From assembly GCA_027487685.1 (NCBI GenBank), contig JAIYDC010000032.1:1-64000 (forward strand): a stretch of 64,000 nt of DNA. Direction: 5' to 3'. Shown one piece after another: positions 43,741-52,028 of the stretch (position 1 is its first letter; the number at the start of each line of letters is the position of its first letter). The notes below the pieces were generated by a model. The model ran no database searches, was not told where the DNA came from, and saw only the letters and a program-made list of their open reading frames with translations. The translations under genes and the position numbers were made by a program. The DNA is from Pseudomonadota bacterium. Its GTDB lineage: Bacteria > Bdellovibrionota > Bacteriovoracia > Bacteriovoracales > Bacteriovoracaceae.

Positions 43741-44083
43741 GTATCTTAGCTCTAAAGTCGAAGGGTGAAGCAAAGGAGGCAATATCTTATAGGGTGGGTG
43801 TTAGAGGATTAGACGAATAGCGAGAGTTCCTCAATCCACCTTCTTTAATCTCCTCCCCCGATTTATGAATATCCAATAGCTCTTGGGGAGCTCATTGAAC
43901 TTCTTAAGATTTACAGGGGATGCCCTTGATAAACTCTTTTTGATCCTGGCGATGTGATCTCTCCACAAGACCTTGTAGCTCTATTTCAATGGGAGGGAAT
44001 AAGAACGTGTCGAAAAACGACGCCTTCGCGACCTAAGGTCTGGTGTCGCCATCCTTTATGGCAAAGGCGTAGTCTGTTAGGTA
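43741..44083. other. Intergenic region with short open fragments, no gene called
   Basis: On the minus strand two overlapping frames stay open for about 40-50 codons. One ends in ELPKSYWIFINRGRRLKKVD and the other ends in HRQDQKEFIKGIPCKS. Neither has an ATG or a ribosome binding site. They could be remnants of a decayed gene or chance. Nothing else was seen here. Confidence 0.3.
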
Positions 44084-44605
44084 TTACTGTTTACGGTTAG
44101 AGGCAGGAATGTTCTTTGAGTAATAGCACATCAGCGTGCTGATGATAGAGATCTTCACCCTTGTGACGAGATGAGTAGCTGTTTCTCGTACTTTAACTGT
44201 GCCAAGATCATAGGCTTCAATCTCAAGTTCAGTACTGCTCGCAAGGTTTATCCGATTCGGCACGAAGGCCGGCCTCGTGTAAAAAAGCGCTCGATGTCCA
44301 GCGTTGTAATTCATGTTGTCGAAAATGTCCGTGCGATTTTCATTAAACCCTATGAGTGCTTCGAAACTCGCCAAACTTTCTCCGCTTAGTTGACGCATGA
44401 GGAGAGCACTTCCGATAGGCGAATCTGGATTTCCAGATCTGAAGCACCGGCCTGGATAAAAAGCGTTCATCAAAGAGATGTTGTCCGGCTTCGTTCCATT
44501 ACGGAAAAGATTCCTGAGATCGTCATAGGAGATCTCCGTTGCCTGTGCGATCGTTCCGGAGAAAATGGCGATCGCCATAAGAATAGTTTTAGCTGATAAG
44601 CTCAT
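44084..44605 (-). CDS. Secreted hypothetical protein
   Basis: A 173-aa exported protein. AAGGAG lies before the ATG at 44605. Residues 1-22 form a signal peptide (MAIAIFSGTIAQA core). The mature part is polar, with two cysteines (in YPGRCFRSG and LMCYY) that may form a disulphide. The beginning, SYDDLRNLFRNGTKPD, followed by FYPGRCF, resembles other short Bdellovibrio-type exported proteins, but I can name no family. A 53-aa candidate gene lies 59 bases upstream on the same strand. Confidence 0.72.
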   Translation of the reverse strand: MSLSAKTILMAIAIFSGTIAQATEISYDDLRNLFRNGTKPDNISLMNAFYPGRCFRSGNPDSPIGSALLMRQLSGESLASFEALIGFNENRTDIFDNMNYNAGHRALFYTRPAFVPNRINLASSTELEIEAYDLGTVKVRETATHLVTRVKISIISTLMCYYSKNIPASNRKQ

Positions 44606-44664
44606 TTAGAAACTCCTTGATCTTGTCCTACATTTAGAAAGTTCTTTGCCATTGAGTAGATTAT

Positions 44665-44826
44665 TCACTGGATTTTGATGGACTCAAAGAGGCACTGAAT
44701 GAATGACGTCGGAGTGTCGAAACTTTCGACAGCATAGAGATAACGGCTCAGAGAAGTGTTTGTGTACAAAGAGTTAACAATCTTTCCTAGGTTCGCGATA
44801 GCCTCTCTCTGCGAGATCCGATTCAT
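44665..44826 (-). CDS. Candidate small protein, 53 aa
   Basis: A short open frame from the ATG at 44826, with GGGGGA six bases upstream, to a TGA at 44665-44667. The product begins MNRISQREAIANLGKIVNSL and continues as a mixed amphipathic protein with one Cys near the end; it has no signal peptide. It sits between rsmA and the secreted protein, in the same direction as both. A 15-bp interrupted palindrome (44716-44730, GTCGAAA/TTTCGAC) lies inside it. It could instead be untranslated leader, so confidence is low. Confidence 0.35.
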   Translation of the reverse strand: MNRISQREAIANLGKIVNSLYTNTSLSRYLYAVESFDTPTSFIQCLFESIKIQ

Positions 44827-44882
44827 CGAGCTTCCCCCGATGAGGACTCCATTCTTTAACTCAACCCTTCACTGTCTTGGCC

Positions 44883-45692
44883 TCAGAAATTCTTCGAATC
44901 GGAATCATTCTTAGAGGCCTCGAAGAGACCAAGAACTTGCTCGAGAGTGAGGGCCTCTGCTCTCACCTGAGGATTGACCCCCGCGCTCGCTAGAATCCGC
45001 ATGGCCTTCTCTGCACCAACTTGAGATTTAAGAATACCGCCAAGCTGCTTTCTCCGTTGACCAAATACGGGTCTCAGAAACGCTTCAAAATCGTCGATGG
45101 ACTCGAGGGGGACAAGAGGATTCTCTTTTCGCTTGAGACCAAGAACTTGGGAGTCTACCTTCGGCGGTGGCACGAACGCCCCCGGTGGAGCATACACCAC
45201 ATGCTTAAGATCAAACTGAGAAAGGCACATGACGTGAAGGGAACCCATGGCATTACGTGGATCATTAGGGAGAATCTTCTGGGCAACCTCTTTCTGATAC
45301 ATGAGGGTCATGTGGGTGATCTCAGGGATCCGGAGAAAAGACAGCGTTAATGGAACGCTGACGTTATAGGGCAGGTTAGAGACGAGCCAAATGGAGCGGA
45401 AGCCGTGGCGCGCGAGGAAGTCACTCCAGCTAAACTCGAGGGCATCTTGCCGGTAGATCCTATCCCCTCCGACCACTGGAGCGAGGAGTTCTACGAAGCG
45501 CTCGTCCATCTCAATCACGAAGAGAGGTTTGCCGTAGGCAGCGAGATGAGGAGTCAGTACAGCAGGCCCAGGGCCAATCTCGACGATGGCGTCAATATCT
45601 GGCGGAAGAGGGGAGGTGATTTTTCCGATCACACTGGGACTATTCAGGAAGTGTTGACCAAAACTCTTGTTGGCCTCCGGGAAGCGACCCAT
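44883..45692 (-). CDS. rsmA: 16S rRNA dimethyladenosine transferase RsmA (KsgA)
   Basis: Dimethylates two adjacent adenosines near the 3' end of 16S rRNA in late 30S assembly. The 269-aa protein has the family start NKSFGQHFLNS, the AdoMet-binding EIGPGPAVLT near residue 38 and the catalytic NLPYNVSVPL near residue 110. The ATG shares its A with the tsaD stop (TAATG). It ends the pal-DUF4398-cpoB-tsaD-rsmA run. Confidence 0.95.
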   Translation of the reverse strand: MGRFPEANKSFGQHFLNSPSVIGKITSPLPPDIDAIVEIGPGPAVLTPHLAAYGKPLFVIEMDERFVELLAPVVGGDRIYRQDALEFSWSDFLARHGFRSIWLVSNLPYNVSVPLTLSFLRIPEITHMTLMYQKEVAQKILPNDPRNAMGSLHVMCLSQFDLKHVVYAPPGAFVPPPKVDSQVLGLKRKENPLVPLESIDDFEAFLRPVFGQRRKQLGGILKSQVGAEKAMRILASAGVNPQVRAEALTLEQVLGLFEASKNDSDSKNF

Positions 45693-46753
45693 TACTTCTT
45701 CTCCAGAAAGCGCGAGCGGGCATCAAGGCTAAGACAATTAGGGAACTCCATGCGGAGTTCGGGGACGCGTGCCGCCCAGTTGGCGATCATTCCGGCATTG
45801 TCAGTGCAATAGAGCGGACTCACGACGTGCACGCGCTTAAAGTGTTCTCGCATGATGACTCCAAGTCGTGAGTTGCAGGCGACACCACCCCCGATAACGA
45901 TGGGGGTCTCGAAGGTTTTCACGTTTTCCTTAAGTATCTTTTCGATGATTTCTTGTGCCTTAATCCTGAGAGTTTGAACGATCGCCTCTTGATAGCTGGC
46001 GCAGAGGTGGGAGAGCTCACTTTTAATCTCTTCAGGGGTCATCTTTTGCAGTCGGACCCGGAGAGAGGTCTTGAGGCCCGAATAGCTCATCTTGCCTGCC
46101 CTATCCCGAAGGTAGGATATGGGGAAGTCGTACTTCGACCGGTCACCGGCCTTCGCCAGTTCGTCGATGATTCTGCCGGCCGGGTAGCCCACGCCCATGA
46201 GCTTTCCGCCCTTATCGAAGGCCTCACCGGCGGCGTCGTCCAAGGTCGTGCCCAGGACATCCATCTGATTCGGTCCGGTGACCCATAAGAAAGCTGTGTG
46301 CCCACCGCTTACTAGAAGCCCGAGGTACGGATAAGGAACTTCCTCAGTAAGGTGGATGGCCTCGAGGTGAGCGTATAGATGATTCACTGGAGTCATGGGT
46401 AACTCGCGGACTAGGGCAAAGGTCTTTGCGAGGTTAATGCCGGTGAGAAGTGAGCCCACAAGCCCTGGGTGTGTTGTGACCGCAACCTCTGTCACATCTT
46501 CAGGAGAGATCCCTGCCTCACGGAACGTAACTTCCAGAAGAGGTGTCAGGGCCTTAACGTGGGAGCGGGCCGCGAGCTCAGGAACAACTCCACCCCACTT
46601 GGAGAGAAGGAAATCCTGGTTGTAGCTATTGAGTGCCAGAATCTTCGGAACTCCCGTAGCGTCTAGAAGGCAGAGGGACGTATCGTCACAGCTGGTTTCT
46701 ACGCCGAGGATGATCCGTCGTTTCCGTTGATCAGAGCTGTTTTCTGGCCTCAT
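45692..46753 (-). CDS. tsaD: tRNA N6-adenosine threonylcarbamoyltransferase TsaD
   Basis: Transfers the threonylcarbamoyl group to A37 of ANN-decoding tRNAs. The 353-aa ASKHA-fold protein has GVETSCDDTSLCLLD near residue 17, the metal-binding HLYAHLEA near 124 and VSGGHTAFL near 148, and the C-terminal CTDNAGMIAN near 320. The start overlaps the end of the cpoB-like gene by 23 bases, with GAGG close to the ATG. Its partners TsaB, TsaC and TsaE are not in the window. Confidence 0.95.
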   Translation of the reverse strand: MRPENSSDQRKRRIILGVETSCDDTSLCLLDATGVPKILALNSYNQDFLLSKWGGVVPELAARSHVKALTPLLEVTFREAGISPEDVTEVAVTTHPGLVGSLLTGINLAKTFALVRELPMTPVNHLYAHLEAIHLTEEVPYPYLGLLVSGGHTAFLWVTGPNQMDVLGTTLDDAAGEAFDKGGKLMGVGYPAGRIIDELAKAGDRSKYDFPISYLRDRAGKMSYSGLKTSLRVRLQKMTPEEIKSELSHLCASYQEAIVQTLRIKAQEIIEKILKENVKTFETPIVIGGGVACNSRLGVIMREHFKRVHVVSPLYCTDNAGMIANWAARVPELRMEFPNCLSLDARSRFLEKK

Positions 46754-47510
46754 TTGCCTCGTTCGTGTCTTTGTAGTCTTCTACGACTTTTTTAAAGGCC
46801 TGTGTCGCTTCGCTCTTCTTACCCATCTTCTCTAGGGACTTACCAATGAAGAGAAGGCTCGAAGGGGCCAGAGAGGCGCGGGGAAACTTGGTGAAAATTT
46901 TACTAAAATAAACCATCGCTTTATCCGGATTCCCCGAATAGAATTCGACTTTACCCAGGCCATGAAGGACTTTGTTCTTATCACCCGGTGTCAGATCCTT
47001 GTGGTCGATAAGTCCCTCAAGAAGTGATCTGGCATCAGCGTATTCATTTTTCTTGATCAGAGCGAGACCTTCTTCGAGGTCACCTTTGGCGCTTTTTTTT
47101 TTCTCTGCCCGCGACGCGCTCTTCGTCGTTTCCTTAACGGTAGAGAGACTTGCAGTCACCTTCTCAATGAATCCGCGCTGCTCTTTGAGTTCCGTTTGGA
47201 TCTGGGTCAGCTGAGCACTGTCAGCTTCCTGCTTGGTCTTCAGGTGATTAAGGGTTTCACCCATGCCGGCGAGGTTCTCAGGGTTTATCAGCTTCTGGCG
47301 GTGCTCAACTTCTTCAAGTCTCCCATTCATTCGGTCTAGCTGGGATTGCATGTCTTTCATCTGAGCGACGAGGTCTGCCATGAGTCCTTGGGCATCTCCC
47401 ATCTGCTGAGTCATGCTTTCGAAGCGCTTTTCGCGTTGGATCTGTTCCGCAGACTTGATACAGGCGGTAGTGAGAAGGGACAGGAGGAGAAAAGGGAGCA
47501 GTTTACTCAT
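46731..47510 (-). CDS. CpoB/YbgF-like TPR lipoprotein
   Basis: A lipoprotein of about 259 aa with the lipobox TTAC near residue 17. Residues 25-130 are a long coiled coil (DMQSQLDRMNGRLEEVEHRQ), then a Lys-rich linker, then three TPR-like repeats (residues 145-255, with FYSGNPDKAMVYFSKIFTKF typical of the Tol-Pal TPRs). This matches CpoB, which couples wall synthesis to outer-membrane constriction with Tol-Pal. The second ATG (47510) has GAGGT nine bases upstream and is preferred over the ATG at 47519. It follows pal and a DUF4398 gene, as expected for a Tol-Pal-associated unit. Confidence 0.82.
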   Translation of the reverse strand: MSKLLPFLLLSLLTTACIKSAEQIQREKRFESMTQQMGDAQGLMADLVAQMKDMQSQLDRMNGRLEEVEHRQKLINPENLAGMGETLNHLKTKQEADSAQLTQIQTELKEQRGFIEKVTASLSTVKETTKSASRAEKKKSAKGDLEEGLALIKKNEYADARSLLEGLIDHKDLTPGDKNKVLHGLGKVEFYSGNPDKAMVYFSKIFTKFPRASLAPSSLLFIGKSLEKMGKKSEATQAFKKVVEDYKDTNEANEARKQL

Positions 47511-47559
47511 AAAATCCATACCTCATTGTTATGATTCATGGATTCTACAAAACTTTTAT

Positions 47560-47862
47560 CTATTCGGCATTACCTTCAAGGGCCTTTTTTCTCTTGGACT
47601 GGTATTCGGCTTGTTCGGAGAGACTCTTTGATGCCATCGCGTACTCTTTGGCCTTGTTGAAGTATTTACGGCGGTAAGAGGATTTGGCCTTGAGGTAAAA
47701 ATCCTCGGCCTTGCGGTAGGTATTGGGAGCGTGAACGTCGGCACCTTCTTCCTTGGCGGCCATGAAAGCTGCCTGTGCCAGACTCATTTCAACTTTAGGG
47801 CGTGTGGTGGTTAAGCCACACGCTCCCAAAAAGCATAAGAAAAAAAGGAGAAATAATCTCAT
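47560..47862 (-). CDS. DUF4398-like lipoprotein
   Basis: A 100-aa lipoprotein: hydrophobic signal with lipobox LGAC near residue 15, then a helical domain with APNTYRKAEDFYLKAKSSY and YFNKAKEYAMASKSLSEQA, the characteristic pattern of DUF4398. AAGGT lies before the ATG. It lies six bases after the pal stop and 49 bases before the cpoB-like start. It probably interacts with Pal or the cell wall, by context only. Confidence 0.83.
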   Translation of the reverse strand: MRLFLLFFLCFLGACGLTTTRPKVEMSLAQAAFMAAKEEGADVHAPNTYRKAEDFYLKAKSSYRRKYFNKAKEYAMASKSLSEQAEYQSKRKKALEGNAE

Positions 47863-47868
47863 CTAACC

Positions 47869-48372
47869 TTATTTTGCAGTGACGACGAAGTTCGCACGGC
47901 GGTTCTGTGACCAAGAAGACTCGTCAGAGCCCTGAGCTTTCGGACGCTCAGAACCATAAGAGATAGTTGAGATGCGCTTGGACTCTACACCTAGAGCAAC
48001 AAGGTAATCACGGACAGCCTTGGCCCGGCGCTCGCCGAGAGCGAGGTTGTACTGACGACCGCCACGCTCATCGCAATGGCCTTCGACTTGAACGTCAACG
48101 TTAGCGTTAGCCTTGAGGAACTCAGCGTTGGTCCGGAGAGATTCTTGCGTATCAGATTCGAGGCTAGATGAGTCAAAACCGAAGTAAACAGTCTGAAGAC
48201 CGCCGGCCTTGCCGCCGTCGGAGTCACCGTTGAGCTCGAGAGTGAGACCAGTGTTTGAAGCGCCGTCAGCAACCTTCGCTGCGTCGTCTTGGCTATTTTT
48301 TGGCTTGTTTGAAGCGCAACCTACTGCGAGAAGAGCAACCATGAGAGTTGTGAAAAAACCGCGTGTGAACAT
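47869..48372 (-). CDS. pal: Peptidoglycan-associated lipoprotein Pal
   Basis: A 167-aa outer-membrane lipoprotein that anchors the outer membrane to peptidoglycan. The signal peptide ends in the lipobox AVGC (Cys19). A short polar linker precedes the OmpA-like domain, with YFGFDSSSLESD, the diaminopimelate-binding VEGHCDERGGRQYNLALGER near residue 100, and SYGSERPKA near 140. AAAGGAG lies before the ATG. It heads the leftward run; tolQ, tolR, tolA and tolB are not present in the window. Confidence 0.94.
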   Translation of the reverse strand: MFTRGFFTTLMVALLAVGCASNKPKNSQDDAAKVADGASNTGLTLELNGDSDGGKAGGLQTVYFGFDSSSLESDTQESLRTNAEFLKANANVDVQVEGHCDERGGRQYNLALGERRAKAVRDYLVALGVESKRISTISYGSERPKAQGSDESSWSQNRRANFVVTAK

Positions 48373-48426
48373 TTAACTTCTCCTTTGAAGTAATGAAAGA
48401 CTGATTCTTTAAAATTTATCGTCCGC

Positions 48427-48455
48427 ATTATGCTCGGAAAGGTATGTTTTTTAAA
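48427..48455 (-). promoter_or_regulatory. Predicted sigma-70 promoter of the pal operon
   Basis: On the minus strand TTTAAA (48450-48455) and CATAAT (48427-48432) are separated by 17 bases, 54 bases upstream of the pal start. The -10 matches five of six consensus bases and the -35 four. Confidence 0.42.
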
Positions 48456-48680
48456 GTGAAAACTGATAACAAAACTCGGTTGGAGTCGACACAAACCGTC
48501 ACTCCTCTGACGCTTAGAGGCGCTCTTTGTCATAGACTTGACTGTGATACAATGAGCGCTATGCGTCAAGTTCTCGGATTTGATATCACTACCTTTTGGC
48601 ATGGTACTTGCTAGTATTTTATTGTGTGTGTGCTGGAGTTAAGAAAAGGATTTTTTTAACTTCTGCCAATGTCTCTCGAA

Positions 48681-48713
48681 AAAAAGCCCATCTTCATTCA
48701 AGATGGGCTTTTT
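48681..48713. terminator. Strong bidirectional terminator beside the ureohydrolase gene
   Basis: Arms 48681-48694 and 48700-48713 pair over 14 bp around CATTC. T-runs lie on both sides. It ends the leftward ureohydrolase transcript; a rightward transcript through 48456-48680, where I see no gene, would also stop here. Confidence 0.88.
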
Positions 48714-48715
48714 TT

Positions 48716-49630
48716 TTAGAGCGTTCTGAAAACGAAGCTTCCCAGGGTTCGCATGCTTAGTGCAGCGAGCGTATCGTAAACCGGATTCAATTCATAAATT
48801 CCCATTAGCGGAGCATGCGCCAGTGGGAGTTGCCTGTACCGGTTCCATAGGTCCTCGAGATCCGGGGACCCCAGCCCGCCTGGATTGACTGCACTGACTC
48901 CTGGTACTTCCCAGCCCCTTAAGGCGTCGGCATCCAGGCTGAAAAGGACGGCAGTTTTCGAGTCCATCGTTGCGCGAATCGCATCAAATAGGCCGTTCAG
49001 CTTTTTTGGGGAGAAGTCACAGGCCCAAAGAACTTGATCTCCTTCATGACTATGGGGCATTGGACTGAGAGTCGAAAGAGAGTTTGCGAAGGGCTGAAGT
49101 CCGATTTGGTAGAGATGAAACTTCCCCTTGTAGCTAGTAGCGAACTGACGGAAGGGAGTTCCTGAGCTGGCTTCCTGGTCGGTTCTGGTATCAGCGTGGG
49201 CGTCGATGTTGATTACAGTAATGCTCTCGAACTTCTGGCCCAGGGCACAGAGCAAGGGATAGACGTGGTCATGGCCGCCGCCCAAGTGACACAGCCGCGG
49301 GTATTTTTCCTGCTCGAGGCAGGCCGCGATGCGCTCGGCTTCCTGGGCCTGAGCTTCAGTAAAGTTGCGGCGCTCCTCTTCCTGGTTTCCTACCTCCACC
49401 TCCAACATCTTATAACCCCTTAGCTCGGGCGTGAGAGTGAAGCGTTTAAAGGTTGAGAGAAAAGATTGGGGAGCGAAGCGGGCCCCGTTGCGGCCTCCAT
49501 TCCGGATGACTCCTGTGTCCGTCGAGCTTTTGAGAAAAAGCATGACCTCGCTTCCGCTCCCCCCAATGAATAGGGAGCCGACGGATTCATCGAAGCGCTT
49601 TTGTGATTGAGTCGCGGTGGCCTTCGTCAT
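48716..49630 (-). CDS. Ureohydrolase-fold protein (arginase/formimidoylglutamase-like)
   Basis: A 304-aa metal hydrolase of the arginase superfamily, clearly different from the agmatinase at the start of the window. Metal motifs: GGGHDHVYPLL near residue 117, INIDAHADTR near 143 and FSLDADAL near 233; the second motif keeps both Asp residues, and the third has DAD. The N-terminal block GVIRNGGRNGARFAP matches formimidoylglutamase (HutG)-like members. Substrate is undetermined. It is monocistronic with its own terminator and diverges from the GYF-domain gene. Confidence 0.85.
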   Translation of the reverse strand: MTKATATQSQKRFDESVGSLFIGGSGSEVMLFLKSSTDTGVIRNGGRNGARFAPQSFLSTFKRFTLTPELRGYKMLEVEVGNQEEERRNFTEAQAQEAERIAACLEQEKYPRLCHLGGGHDHVYPLLCALGQKFESITVINIDAHADTRTDQEASSGTPFRQFATSYKGKFHLYQIGLQPFANSLSTLSPMPHSHEGDQVLWACDFSPKKLNGLFDAIRATMDSKTAVLFSLDADALRGWEVPGVSAVNPGGLGSPDLEDLWNRYRQLPLAHAPLMGIYELNPVYDTLAALSMRTLGSFVFRTL

Positions 49631-49662
49631 AAGATCTTCTTATTTCCTAAGCTGGATTTTTA

Positions 49663-51063
49663 ATGACGTTGCCAAATCTCAACCGGACTGACAAGGACTC
49701 AATCAAGTGGTTTATTCTGCTGCCGTCTGGACATGAGGGCCCCTATTCTCTGAATCACCTCTCCAGGCTGAGGGATAAAAAGAAGCTCTCGCCCATGGTG
49801 CGGGTATGGTGCGAGGGACTTGCGAAAGCATTGTCATTAGAAGATGCGCTTAAGCTTGAGGTCCTCCCGTCCCTCACTACCACCGCGCAGGGTGTGCCTG
49901 GGCAAGAATATGAAGTTTCCTCCTTTGGAGACTTGCCACCACCAGTACCGCTCGAGGTCACTGAGAATGTCAGCTATGAATCTTCGAAGTCTCCTCTCCG
50001 GGAGACTGTAAGGAACTCTGCTCCGATTTCCCGGCTTGCAGTGGCCGTGGTAGCACTTGTCGGAGGTGTTGTGGTGGGAATGCTCCTTTACAGTAAAAGT
50101 CGTGAGGAATTTGCTTTTCGTCGATGGCCAAGAATGACCCCCGAACTGCATCAGCGTATTCTGCGCGAGCATCGATTTGACGGGTGGACAAAGCCTATCT
50201 TCTTCAAAGAATACTTGCCCCGGGACCATTCCCAGATCTGGCTTGTCACGAGTGGTTTCCAAGCTTGCGATGTGCAGGCAGTGTTCACATCGGTCCCGGA
50301 TCGGCTCCTGGCACTAAGTGATGAAAAGGTCTCATTCGTGGCCCGGGGTCAGCTAGCGGGCCATGTAGCAGAGCTGGCTGAATTTGACTTCCGTGATGGA
50401 ACCAAGCTTGTTCCTGGTCTCTACGAAATGGAAGTCAAAGCAACTCAGTGCAAATGGGACGGTGTTCTCCCGAAGATCATGAGTTTCTTTCAGGGGCCAC
50501 CTAGCGAGTATCTGGCCCGAACCAAGGTCGTCCTTTATTCTGGTGGCTCCTTGGCGTTCCACGAAACTCTGGCGAAACTCCTGAAGAAGAAGGAGGAGCG
50601 TATCATTCAAGAGAAAGGGCAAGCCGCTCTCTATTGGCAGGATCTTCAGCAGAAGTTTGAGACCCTGGAGGCGATCACGCTTCAGGTTGAGCAGCACTTT
50701 CTTGATTTCCTCGACGCTCCTCCGGGAACCCATAAGGCCCGGACCAAGGCCATGGTCGACGATTACACCCGCAAGTACGGTGCATTTTTAACTTCATTTG
50801 TGTTGGAACTTGAGAGGGGCCAACGCTCCCGACCCGGGACTGGTGCGGCCATGGAGGCCAATTATGAGCTCTTGATTCGGATGACGGCAAAGAAGATAGG
50901 TCTTGAGTCGATGAAGTTTATCGAAGAATTCCTTGGGACGAAAAGCGTACCATCACTGAAGCAACAAGCCCAGTTCCGTTCCCGCATCAGATCGTCCTAC
51001 GGACTCTTAAAAAAAGAGATCAATCAAAAATTAGTCCAGGTTTCGCTGGATCAAGTGAAGTAA
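49663..51063 (+). CDS. GYF-domain membrane protein
   Basis: A 466-aa protein. Residues 14-55 form a GYF_2-like domain (WFILLPSGHEGPYSL, then MVRVWCEGL), which in other proteins binds proline-rich peptides. A linker leads to a single transmembrane helix (about residues 125-145, VALVGGVVVGMLLYS). The remaining 320 residues are periplasmic: a mixed domain with two Cys (ACDVQ and TQCKWD), then a long helical part. The topology puts the GYF domain in the cytoplasm. Function unknown. Its last 44 bases overlap the convergent MBL gene. Confidence 0.78.
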   Translation: MTLPNLNRTDKDSIKWFILLPSGHEGPYSLNHLSRLRDKKKLSPMVRVWCEGLAKALSLEDALKLEVLPSLTTTAQGVPGQEYEVSSFGDLPPPVPLEVTENVSYESSKSPLRETVRNSAPISRLAVAVVALVGGVVVGMLLYSKSREEFAFRRWPRMTPELHQRILREHRFDGWTKPIFFKEYLPRDHSQIWLVTSGFQACDVQAVFTSVPDRLLALSDEKVSFVARGQLAGHVAELAEFDFRDGTKLVPGLYEMEVKATQCKWDGVLPKIMSFFQGPPSEYLARTKVVLYSGGSLAFHETLAKLLKKKEERIIQEKGQAALYWQDLQQKFETLEAITLQVEQHFLDFLDAPPGTHKARTKAMVDDYTRKYGAFLTSFVLELERGQRSRPGTGAAMEANYELLIRMTAKKIGLESMKFIEEFLGTKSVPSLKQQAQFRSRIRSSYGLLKKEINQKLVQVSLDQVK

Positions 51064-51910
51064 CCGGAAAGATCTCTCCCGCCTCATAATCGTTCTGAGA
51101 TTTCTTCACCAGTTTCGCGCCCCAGACTTTTAAATCGTGCTCAAAGATCATGGTCAGGTTCTCTTTGCAGATGAAATCGTAGAAACGTACTTTATCGCGA
51201 GTCGTTTGGCCTGGAGCAATATCGTAGGCCATGACCCAAGGCACAGGGATATGAGCACTTGTAGGTACCAGATCGGCCATGTAGATGAATTTTTCATCGT
51301 AAGGGTGAACGAGCCAAGGAGTGTGGCCATGGGAGCAGCTAAAGAGGATTTCATCGTTCCCGTCTACCAGAATGGTGCCCTTTTCTCCGTCGAGCCAATT
51401 GACCCTGCCCTCCTCGTTCGCCTTTTCAATAATGGGCCGGAAATATTGGGGATGAAATGACCCCGTGTCGCGCAACGTTGGTTTGAGTGCGTAGTCAAAG
51501 TGTTGACGGTGGAGGTGGAGGGTTGCCTTTGGAAAGACCGCACGGTGCTCAGCCTGGCCAGCACCGAGACCACCGACGTGGTCGAAGTGCAAGTGGGTGA
51601 CGATCAGGTCTGTGATATCTTCCGGCCTTAGATTGAAGCTGGTGCGAAGAGTTTCGAGCAGAGGATTTTTTGGTCCTATGACGCCGAAGCGGTCGTCAAA
51701 TTTTTCACCATGATAGTCGCCGATTCCCGTATCCACCAAGATGTTCCTGGAGTTTGTCCTGATCAGCATGACACGAAGGCTCAATTGGATCCGGTTCAGC
51801 TCGTCCGCAGGGATCAGCTTTGACCAGAGTGGTTTGGGAATAATTCCGAACATGGCCCCGCCGTCTAGCTTGAAGACTGCCGGGTGAAGAACAGCATATC
51901 GCTTAGACAT
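51020..51910 (-). CDS. MBL-fold metallo-hydrolase
   Basis: A 296-aa protein with the metallo-beta-lactamase fold. The zinc motif HLHFDHVGG lies near residue 105, a further His in SCSHGHTPWL near 205 and the final His in FEHDLKVWG near 265. Family members include lactonases and other hydrolases; the length and lack of a signal peptide suggest a cytoplasmic quorum-lactonase-like or general esterase-like enzyme, substrate unknown. I prefer the ATG at 51910 (GAGGTG just upstream); the frame extends to 51931. It converges on the GYF gene and diverges from sucC. Confidence 0.87.
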   Translation of the reverse strand: MSKRYAVLHPAVFKLDGGAMFGIIPKPLWSKLIPADELNRIQLSLRVMLIRTNSRNILVDTGIGDYHGEKFDDRFGVIGPKNPLLETLRTSFNLRPEDITDLIVTHLHFDHVGGLGAGQAEHRAVFPKATLHLHRQHFDYALKPTLRDTGSFHPQYFRPIIEKANEEGRVNWLDGEKGTILVDGNDEILFSCSHGHTPWLVHPYDEKFIYMADLVPTSAHIPVPWVMAYDIAPGQTTRDKVRFYDFICKENLTMIFEHDLKVWGAKLVKKSQNDYEAGEIFPVTSLDPAKPGLIFD

Positions 51911-51966
51911 AACACCTCGCGCCTCCATCATGCCTCTTCAATTCCGTGTTTTTCAAGACCTTTTCA

Positions 51967-51994
51967 TTGTCTGACTTTAGAAAATGCCTATAAT
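51967..51994 (+). promoter_or_regulatory. Predicted promoter of sucC-sucD-ndk
   Basis: TTGTCT (51967-51972) and a perfect TATAAT (51989-51994) are separated by 16 bases and lie 35 bases before the sucC start, with no other gene between. Confidence 0.65.
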
Positions 51995-52028
51995 GTGACC
52001 TATTCAAATGTAGTTTTAAGGAGAGCCT

